Below are positions 1-6,307 of a stretch of DNA of 64,000 nt, in pieces (positions within the stretch are counted from its first letter, which is position 1; every line of letters starts with the position of its first letter). Both the position numbers and the translations under genes were made by a program. The notes beneath the pieces were generated by a model. The model did no database searches, was not told where the DNA came from, and saw only the letters and a list, made by a program, of their open reading frames with translations. Origin of the DNA: Bradyrhizobium sp. DOA9 (GTDB taxonomy: Bacteria > Pseudomonadota > Alphaproteobacteria > Rhizobiales > Xanthobacteraceae); contig NZ_DF820425.1 in assembly GCF_000617845.2 (NCBI RefSeq), forward strand, positions 3,275,725-3,339,724. Direction: 5' to 3'.

Positions 1-756
1 GGTGAAGGCGAGGCCGCCGACGAGGTTGCCGAGCACGGTCGGGATCTCGTTCCAGATCAGGTAGTCCAAGATCGAGAACTTCGCGCCGAGCAGCAGGCCC
101 GACGGGAACAGGAACATGTTCACGACGGAATGCTCGAACACCATGTAGAAGAACACCAGGATCGGCATCCACATCGCGATCACCTTGCCGGGGACCGAGG
201 TCGAGATCATGGCGCCGACGACGCCGGTCGAGACCATCCAGTTGCAGAGCATGCCGCGCAGGAACAGCGTCGCCATGCCGGCCGCGCCGTGCGCGGCATA
301 GCCAAGGGTTCGGCCCTCGCCGATATGGCCGATGGCCGCGCCGACCTTGTCGGGCGCCTGCGTGAAGCCGAAGGTCGTGACGAAGGCCATCATGAAGGCC
401 ACGGTGAAGGCGCCGGCGAAATTGCCGACGAAGACGAGGCCCCAATTGCGCAGCACGCCGCTCAGCGTGACGCCCGGACGCTTGTCGATCAGCGCGAGAG
501 GGGAGAGCACGAACACGCCGGTCAGGAGGTCGAAGCCCAGGAGATAGAGCATGACGAAGCCGACGGGGAACAAGAGCGCGCCGACCAGCGGCTGGCCGGT
601 GTTGACGTTGATCGTGACGGCGAACCAGGCTGCGAGGGCCAGAATCGCGCCGGCCATGTAGGCGCGGATGATGGTGTCCCGGGTGGACATAAAGATCTTG
701 GACTCGCCCGCATCCACCATCTTGGTGACGAATTCCGAAGGCGCGAGATACGACAT
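1..756 (-). CDS. Formate/nitrite transporter family channel (FocA/NirC-like), 3' end beyond window
   Basis: Inner-membrane pentameric channel of the FNT family, which passes formate, nitrite or similar small anions. 252 residues are present from ATG at 756, and the C-terminus runs off the window start. The protein opens with MSYLAPSEFVTKMVDAGESK and then alternates hydrophobic spans. It has the family features GVLRNWG..FVGNFAG and FEHSVVNMF, the latter holding the conserved central-pore histidine. It diverges from the nitrate uptake and reduction genes. I infer nitrite transport, or relief of nitrite build-up, in nitrate assimilation; formate cannot be excluded from sequence. Its position suggests it may do the job of the NarK missing from this cluster. 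Confidence 0.9.
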   Translation of the reverse strand, partial: MSYLAPSEFVTKMVDAGESKIFMSTRDTIIRAYMAGAILALAAWFAVTINVNTGQPLVGALLFPVGFVMLYLLGFDLLTGVFVLSPLALIDKRPGVTLSGVLRNWGLVFVGNFAGAFTVAFMMAFVTTFGFTQAPDKVGAAIGHIGEGRTLGYAAHGAAGMATLFLRGMLCNWMVSTGVVGAMISTSVPGKVIAMWMPILVFFYMVFEHSVVNMFLFPSGLLLGAKFSILDYLIWNEIPTVLGNLVGGLAFT

Positions 757-1440
757 CAATGGTTCCTTTGCTTCGTAAGCGTGATCGACACGCGCCCTGG
801 CGAGAGCGCGGCTGAACGTCATCGGTCGTGCGGGCGGCCTGCCGCGCACGAGGAGGGCTATGGAAAGTCTGGAAGCTCAGGGAATCGCGTCACGAGGACT
901 CTGAAGCCGGGAGACCGCGAAGCAGGTAAGCTTCCGGGATGCAGCCGTCAGAGGCTGCATCAATGCGGCGACGCCGCAGTCTTCGTTGACGGCAAATTCA
1001 AATGCAAGTTGTGTGCCGGCGCGGTGCGTCGGAAATACAAAGCAATTTCAATGCGATCCCGCTCTGCTCGAGCTGCTTCTGACACGTTCTCGGCCTTTCG
1101 ATTGAGCTTCTGCATAAGTTTTGTGCGTCGCACAAGGAATATGCAGATCGCAAATTTTGCATGCGGAACCATCCTGCGACAATTTGGCGCTATCGCTACA
1201 ACGCTTTGAAATATCGTGCTTTTTAACAAGGCGATGCTTGGCATGAAGCTTGAATACTTCCAGCCCGACGCCATTGAAGCCGTCCCGCGAGACATCTCAT
1301 CCGATTTGCTGACGCCCACCAGACGGGGGTTCCCCCGTCGCGCGTTCGCATGCGCCAAGAACGGCGCGACCGGACGGACGGGCTGCTCGCGCACACAGCC
1401 GCAAATCATTCCGCAACGACGCCAAAGGACGACACTGCCT
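757..1440. promoter_or_regulatory. Divergent regulatory region between FNT channel and nrtA
   Basis: 684 bp without a convincing gene. Seen: two adjacent inverted repeats at 938-961 (9-bp arms GATGCAGCC/GGCTGCATC, hexaloop) and 964-978 (TGCGGC/GCCGCA); a weak sigma-54-like site at 1239-1254 (TGGCATG-N4-TTGAA, with A in place of C in the conserved -12 GC); and a GC hairpin at 1322-1339 (GACGGGGG-TT-CCCCCGTC). Nitrate-assimilation operons of this group are known to be controlled by NtrC and by NasT antitermination at leader hairpins. The hairpins here fit that idea only loosely. The reading frame that opens at 1216 is just upstream extension of nrtA. Confidence 0.45.
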
Positions 1441-2763
1441 ATGACCAAGCGCATCCGCCGGCCCTCAGACACGACCGGCCTCAGCCGCCGTCAATTGTTG
1501 AAAGCCACCAGCGCGACCGCCGCACTGCTCGCCGCCGCCAAGCTGAATTTCCCCGCCGGCGCCTTCGCGCAGGACGGAGGCCCCGAGGTCAAGGGCGCCA
1601 AGCTCGGCTTCATCGCGCTCTCCGATGCCGGCCCGCTGTTCGTCGCCAAGGACAAGGGCCTCTTCGCCAAGCACGGCGTGCCCGACACCGACGTGCAGAA
1701 GCAGGCGTCCTGGGGCACCACGCGCGACAACCTCGTGCTCGGCTCCGAAGGCAACGGCATCGACGGCGCGCACATCCTCACCCCGATGCCGTACCTGATC
1801 TCGGCCGGCAAGGTGACGCAGAACAACCAGCCGACGCCGATGTACATCCTGGCGCGGCTCAATCTCGATGCCCAGTGCATCTCGGTCGCCAAGGAATATG
1901 CCGACCTCAAGGTCGGCGCGGATGCCTCGGTGCTCAAGGCCGCATTCGAGAAGAAGAAAGCCGAAGGCAAGTCGGCCAAGGTCGCGATGACCTTCCCGGG
2001 CGGTACGCATGACCTCTGGATCCGCTACTGGCTCGCAGCCGGCGGCATCGACCCCGACAAGGACGTCGAGACCATCACCGTGCCGCCGCCCCAGATGGTG
2101 GCGAACATGAAGGTCGGCACCATGGACGCCTTCTGCGTCGGCGAGCCCTGGCCCGGGCAGCTGGTCCACCAGAAGATCGGCTATACCGCCGTCAACACCG
2201 GCGAGATCTGGAGCAAGCATCCCGAAAAGTCGTTCGGCATGCGTGCGGCCTGGGTCGACAAGAACCCGAAGGCGGCAAAGGCGATCCTGATGGCCGTGCT
2301 GGAGGCCCAGCAATGGGCCGACAAGATGGAGAACAAGGAAGAGCTCGCCACCATCATGGCCAAGCGCCAGTGGATCAACTGCCCGGTCGAGGACATCGCC
2401 GACCGCGCCAAGGGCAAGTTCGACTACGGCATTCCCGGCAAGGTGGTCGAGAACTCGCCGCACATCATGAAGTACTGGCGCGATCATGCCTCCTATCCGT
2501 TCCAGAGCCACGATCTCTGGTTCATGACCGAGGACATCCGCTGGGGCAAATATGAAGCCGGCTTCGACAGCAAGGCGCTGATCGCCAAGGTCAACCGCGA
2601 GGACCTCTGGAAGGACGCGGCCAAGGGTCTGGGCGTCGCCGCCGCCGACATTCCGGCCTCCACCTCGCGCGGCAAGGAAACCTTCTTCGACGGCAAGGTG
2701 TTCGATCCGGAGAATCCGGCCGCCTATCTGAAGTCCCTCGCGATCAAGCGCGTCGAAGTCTGA
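1441..2763 (+). CDS. nrtA: Nitrate ABC transporter substrate-binding protein NrtA
   Basis: Periplasmic nitrate/nitrite-binding protein of the NrtA/CmpA family, 440 aa. Start chosen at ATG 1441, after an AAAGGACG ribosome site. From there the product has a clean twin-arginine signal (LSRRQLLKAT at about residues 14-23, hydrophobic run, then FAQ cleavage site). Starting at 1216 would bury the signal behind 75 unrelated residues. The mature part opens KGAKLGFIALSDAGPLFVAK, the usual first strand of the NMT1/NrtA fold. It is first in a six-gene run with nrtB, nrtC, globin, flavoprotein and nasC, so nitrate uptake for assimilation is the likely role. Confidence 0.92.
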   Translation: MTKRIRRPSDTTGLSRRQLLKATSATAALLAAAKLNFPAGAFAQDGGPEVKGAKLGFIALSDAGPLFVAKDKGLFAKHGVPDTDVQKQASWGTTRDNLVLGSEGNGIDGAHILTPMPYLISAGKVTQNNQPTPMYILARLNLDAQCISVAKEYADLKVGADASVLKAAFEKKKAEGKSAKVAMTFPGGTHDLWIRYWLAAGGIDPDKDVETITVPPPQMVANMKVGTMDAFCVGEPWPGQLVHQKIGYTAVNTGEIWSKHPEKSFGMRAAWVDKNPKAAKAILMAVLEAQQWADKMENKEELATIMAKRQWINCPVEDIADRAKGKFDYGIPGKVVENSPHIMKYWRDHASYPFQSHDLWFMTEDIRWGKYEAGFDSKALIAKVNREDLWKDAAKGLGVAAADIPASTSRGKETFFDGKVFDPENPAAYLKSLAIKRVEV

Positions 2764-2772
2764 TGGAGCCCT

Positions 2773-2794
2773 GCGGCCGCCCTCGGGCGGCCGC
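2773..2794 (+). other. Perfect 10-bp stem-loop between nrtA and nrtB
   Basis: GCGGCCGCCC at 2773-2782 pairs perfectly with GGGCGGCCGC at 2785-2794 across a 2-nt gap. No T-run follows. Stem-loops after binding-protein genes commonly protect the upstream mRNA 3' end, so that more binding protein than permease is made. That role is inferred here. Confidence 0.6.
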
Positions 2795-2824
2795 GTCGTC
2801 CCTGCCAAGCCGAGAGAGATAGCG

Positions 2825-3724
2825 ATGAGCATGACTGCCACCAAGATCGAGGTTGAGACCGCGAAGCCTGCCGCCGCAACGGTCGCGCCGGTCGTCGCGC
2901 TGACGCCGAAGCGTCCTCCGCGCACCGAGGCTTACGCGCGCATGGCACGGGAGACGGCCGTGCGCGTGATCCCGCCGCTGGTCGTGATCGCGCTGCTGAC
3001 GCTGGTGTGGGAGCTGGTTTGCCGGAGAGCCGGCTCGGCGCTGCCGCCGCCGTCGAGAGTCTTCACGGACACCAAGGAGCTGATCCTCGATCCGTTCTTC
3101 GACCATGGCGGCATCGACAAGGGGCTGTTCTGGCATCTGTCCGCCAGCCTCCAGCGCGTCGCCTTCGGCTACTCGCTCTCGGCCATCGCCGGAATCGGGC
3201 TCGGCGTGCTGGTCGGGCAGTCGGTCTGGGCCATGCGCGGGCTCGATCCGCTGTTCCAGGTGCTGCGCACCATTCCGCCTCTGGCCTGGCTGCCGCTCTC
3301 GCTCGCGGCTTTCCGCGACGGCCAGCCTAGCGCGATCTTCGTCATCTTCATCACCTCGATCTGGCCGATCATCATCAACACCGCGGTCGGCATCCGCAAC
3401 ATTCCGCAGGACTATCGCAACGTCGCCGCGGTGGTGCAGCTCAATCCGCTGGAATTCTTCGCCAAGATCATGATCCCGGCGGCGGCGCCCTACATCTTCA
3501 CAGGCCTGCGCATCGGCATCGGCCTGTCGTGGCTCGCGATCGTCGCCGCCGAAATGCTGATCGGCGGCGTCGGCATCGGCTTCTTCATCTGGGACGCCTG
3601 GAACTCGTCGCACATCAGCGAGATCGTCCTGGCGCTGTTCTATGTCGGCATCGTCGGCTTCGTGCTGGACCGCCTGATCGCGGGGCTCGGCAAGATCGTC
3701 ACCCGCGGCACCGCGCAGAACTGA
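2825..3724 (+). CDS. nrtB: Nitrate ABC transporter permease NrtB
   Basis: Inner-membrane permease of a nitrate/sulfonate/bicarbonate-type ABC importer, 299 aa. A cytoplasmic N-terminus of about 50 residues is followed by about six hydrophobic spans. The ABC-contact EAA loop is visible in the segment EFFAKIMIPAAAPYIFTGLR, with the conserved glycine-rich region after it. ATG 2825 follows GAGAGATAGCG. It lies between the binding protein and the ATPase, 10 nt before the latter, so the three form one transporter. Length and order match nrtB of Bradyrhizobium and cyanobacterial nitrate importers. Confidence 0.92.
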   Translation: MSMTATKIEVETAKPAAATVAPVVALTPKRPPRTEAYARMARETAVRVIPPLVVIALLTLVWELVCRRAGSALPPPSRVFTDTKELILDPFFDHGGIDKGLFWHLSASLQRVAFGYSLSAIAGIGLGVLVGQSVWAMRGLDPLFQVLRTIPPLAWLPLSLAAFRDGQPSAIFVIFITSIWPIIINTAVGIRNIPQDYRNVAAVVQLNPLEFFAKIMIPAAAPYIFTGLRIGIGLSWLAIVAAEMLIGGVGIGFFIWDAWNSSHISEIVLALFYVGIVGFVLDRLIAGLGKIVTRGTAQN

Positions 3725-3734
3725 GGAGAGGGAC

Positions 3735-4529
3735 ATGACCGCCTATCTGAAGCTCGACCACATCGACAAGGTCTTCACCCGCGGCGCCGCCACCACGGAG
3801 GTGCTGAAGGACATCAACCTGACGATCGAGAAGGGCGAATACGTCTCGATCATCGGCCATTCCGGCTGCGGCAAGTCGACCCTGCTCAACATCATCGCGG
3901 GGCTGACCGGCGCCACCACGGGCGGCGTGCTGCTGGAAAACCGCGAGGTGAACTCGCCGGGGCCGGATCGCGCCGTGGTGTTCCAGAACCACAGCCTGCT
4001 GCCGTGGCTGACCGTCTACGAGAACGTCAAGCTCGGCGTCGACAAGGTCTTCGCCAAGACCAAGTCCCGTGCCGAGCGCGACGCCTGGGTGATGCACAAT
4101 CTCAACCTGGTGCAGATGGCCCATGCCAGGGACAAGCGGCCTTCGGAGATCTCCGGCGGCATGAAGCAGCGCGTCGGCATCGCGCGGGCGCTCGCCATGG
4201 AGCCGAAGGTGCTGCTGCTGGACGAGCCGTTCGGCGCGCTCGACGCGCTGACCCGCGCCCATTTGCAGGACTCGGTGATGGCGCTGCATCAGAAGCTCGG
4301 CAACACCATCCTGATGATCACCCACGACGTCGACGAGGCCGTGCTGTTGTCCGACCGCATCGTGATGATGACCAACGGGCCGAGCGCGCGCATCGGCGAG
4401 GTGCTGGAGGTGCCGCTGGCGCGGCCGCGCAAGCGGCTCGACCTCGCGACCAGCGCCACCTATCTGAAGTGCCGCCAGCGCGTCCTCGAATTCCTCTACG
4501 AGCGTCATCGCTTCGTCGAGGCGGCGTAA
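3735..4529 (+). CDS. nrtC: Nitrate ABC transporter ATP-binding protein (NrtC/NrtD type)
   Basis: Cytoplasmic ATPase that drives the NrtAB importer, 264 aa. Walker A GHSGCGKST is at residues 41-49, the Q-loop follows in VVFQNHSLLPW, the signature is SGGMKQR, Walker B is VLLLDEP and the switch histidine lies in THDVDEA. It is a stand-alone ATPase. It lacks the fused NrtA-like C-terminal domain of cyanobacterial NrtC and so structurally resembles NrtD. ATG 3735 has a GAGGAGAGGG ribosome site. A stem-loop and about 120 nt separate it from the globin gene. Confidence 0.92.
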   Translation: MTAYLKLDHIDKVFTRGAATTEVLKDINLTIEKGEYVSIIGHSGCGKSTLLNIIAGLTGATTGGVLLENREVNSPGPDRAVVFQNHSLLPWLTVYENVKLGVDKVFAKTKSRAERDAWVMHNLNLVQMAHARDKRPSEISGGMKQRVGIARALAMEPKVLLLDEPFGALDALTRAHLQDSVMALHQKLGNTILMITHDVDEAVLLSDRIVMMTNGPSARIGEVLEVPLARPRKRLDLATSATYLKCRQRVLEFLYERHRFVEAA

Positions 4530-4546
4530 GCAGGCACGAATGTCGC

Positions 4547-4568
4547 TTCTCCCCGTACGTGGGGAGAA
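4547..4568 (+). repeat. TTCTCCCC palindrome between nrtC and globin
   Basis: TTCTCCCC (4547-4554) and GGGGAGAA (4561-4568) form an 8-bp stem around a GTACGT loop. I recognise the TTCTCCCC/GGGGAGAA arms as a short dispersed intergenic palindrome of Bradyrhizobium. No T-run follows, so it is more likely an mRNA processing point or partial terminator than a full stop. It sits where narK lies in B. diazoefficiens. Confidence 0.6.
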
Positions 4569-4649
4569 ATCTCTCTGATGACGTTTGATCCATGAACTTT
4601 GTCCGCAATGGCGCGGACGAAGGCAGACCGAAACAGACAGGAGAACATC

Positions 4650-5078
4650 ATGACGCCCGAGCAGATTACCCTCGTTCAGCAGAGCTTCGCCAAGGTCGCC
4701 CCGATTTCGGAAGCCGCCGCGGTGCTGTTCTACGACCGCCTGTTCGAGGTGGCGCCGTCCGTGCGCGCGATGTTTCCCGAGGACATGACCGAGCAGCGCA
4801 AGAAGCTGATGGGCATGCTCGCCGCCGTGGTCGGCGGCCTGTCGAACCTGGAGTCGATCCTTCCCGCGGCCTCCGCGCTCGCCAAGCGTCACGTCGACTA
4901 TGGCGCCAAGGCCGAGCACTACCCCGTGGTCGGCGCGACCTTGCTGTGGACCCTCGAAAAGGGCCTTGGCGAGGCCTGGACGCCCGAACTCGCCACGGCC
5001 TGGACCGACGCCTACGGCGTGCTGTCCGGCTACATGATTTCCGAGGCCTACGGCGCACCGGCGCAGGCCGCCGAATAG
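4650..5078 (+). CDS. bjgb: Single-domain bacterial haemoglobin (Bjgb-like)
   Basis: 142-residue globin with no reductase domain. Visible haem-pocket residues: Tyr28 (B10), Phe42 (CD1), Gln49 (E7) and proximal His81 in AKRHVDYG, followed by the HYPVVGATLLWTL block typical of Vgb/flavohaemoglobin globin domains. In Bradyrhizobium the homologous gene lies between nitrate transport and reductase genes, and its product is linked to handling nitric oxide formed during nitrate assimilation. ATG 4650 follows ACAGGAGAAC; the upstream in-frame start at 4599 has no such support. The flavoprotein gene begins 10 nt after its stop and may reduce the haem. Confidence 0.92.
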   Translation: MTPEQITLVQQSFAKVAPISEAAAVLFYDRLFEVAPSVRAMFPEDMTEQRKKLMGMLAAVVGGLSNLESILPAASALAKRHVDYGAKAEHYPVVGATLLWTLEKGLGEAWTPELATAWTDAYGVLSGYMISEAYGAPAQAAE

Positions 5079-5088
5079 GAGGCGCCGT

Positions 5089-6306
5089 GTGAGTGAACCG
5101 CTCGTCATCGTCGGTAACGGCATGGCGGCCGCGCGTCTGGTCGACGAGCTCGCCAAGACCGCGCTCGGCCGCTACGCGGTGGCCGTGATCGGCGAAGAGC
5201 CGCGGCTCGCTTACAATCGCGTGCTGCTGTCCTCCGTGCTGGCCGGCGAGACCGGCTCGCACGAGATCGAGCTGCGGCCGGCCGATTGGTGGCGCGACCG
5301 CGGCGTCACGGTGCGCTACGGCTATCGCGTCACCGAGGTCGATGTCGGTCGCCGCGAGCTCAAGATCGCGGGCGAGGAGAGCATGGAATATTCCAAGCTC
5401 GTGCTCGCCACGGGATCGACGCCGCTGCGGCTCAACGTGCCGGGCGCCGATCTCTCGGGCGTGCATACGTTCCGCGACACCCGCGACGTCGATTTGCTGC
5501 TGACGCTGGCCGCGGCCAGGAAGCGCGTCGTCGTGGTCGGCGGCGGCCTGCTCGGGCTGGAGGCGGCCTACGGCCTCGCCAAGGCCGGCGCGCCCGTGAC
5601 GCTGCTGCATCTGATGGACCGGCTGATGGAGCGTCAGCTCGATGCGCCCGCCGCCGACCTGCTCAAGGCGCTGGTCGAGCGCAAGGGCATCCGCATCCTG
5701 CTCAACGCGTCGACGGTCCGCATCCACGGCGACAGCCATGTCGAAGCCGTCGAGCTCGCCGACGGCAGCCGCATCGCGGCCGATGCGGTGATCTTCGCCG
5801 CCGGCATCAGGCCGAACGTCGCGCTGGCGAAAGAGGCGGGGATCGCGGTCAACCGCGGCGTCGTCGTCAACGACGTGATGCAGACCTCCTTGCCCGACAT
5901 CTTCGCGCTCGGCGAATGCGCCGAGCATCGCGGCACCTGCTATGGCCTGGTCGAGCCCGCCTATGAACAGGCGCGCGTGCTGGCGCGGCATCTCGCCGGC
6001 AAGCCCGCCGCCTATCAGGGCAGCGTGGTCTCGACCAATCTGAAGGTGTCCGGGGTCAGCGTGTTCTCCGCCGGCGACTTCATGGGCGGGGAGGGCAGCG
6101 AGAGCCTCGTGCTGTCGGACCGCAGGCGCGGCACCTACAAGAAGCTCGTCATCGCCGACGGCCGGCTCACCGGGGCGGTGCTGATCGGCGATACAATCGA
6201 CGCGCTCTGGTACCTCGAGCTGATCCGCAATCGCGACAAGGTCGCGGCGATCCGCACCGACATGATATTCGGTCGCGCGCTTGCGCAGCCTTCGAAAGCG
6301 GCGTGA
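5089..6306 (+). CDS. flp: FAD-dependent NAD(P)H reductase of the nitrate cluster (Flp-like)
   Basis: Two-dinucleotide-binding flavoprotein of 405 aa related to the N-terminal part of NirB and to ferredoxin reductases. The FAD motif VGNGMAAARL opens the protein, the NAD(P)H motif VVVGGGLLGLEAAYG lies near the middle, and the second FAD motif appears as IFALGECAEH. It likely supplies NADH electrons to NasC, and perhaps to the globin. The GTG start at 5089 is preceded by AGGAGG with 6-nt spacing. nasC begins one base after its stop. It lacks the sirohaem and Fe-S domains of nitrite reductase, so it is not NirB itself. Confidence 0.88.
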   Translation: MSEPLVIVGNGMAAARLVDELAKTALGRYAVAVIGEEPRLAYNRVLLSSVLAGETGSHEIELRPADWWRDRGVTVRYGYRVTEVDVGRRELKIAGEESMEYSKLVLATGSTPLRLNVPGADLSGVHTFRDTRDVDLLLTLAAARKRVVVVGGGLLGLEAAYGLAKAGAPVTLLHLMDRLMERQLDAPAADLLKALVERKGIRILLNASTVRIHGDSHVEAVELADGSRIAADAVIFAAGIRPNVALAKEAGIAVNRGVVVNDVMQTSLPDIFALGECAEHRGTCYGLVEPAYEQARVLARHLAGKPAAYQGSVVSTNLKVSGVSVFSAGDFMGGEGSESLVLSDRRRGTYKKLVIADGRLTGAVLIGDTIDALWYLELIRNRDKVAAIRTDMIFGRALAQPSKAA

Positions 6307-6307
6307 C

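Noticed and set aside
130..1209. 359-codon plus-strand frame covering the FNT gene and the regulatory region
   Set aside because: Its first half is antisense to the FNT channel, and it extends through the intergenic region with no motif or ribosome site.
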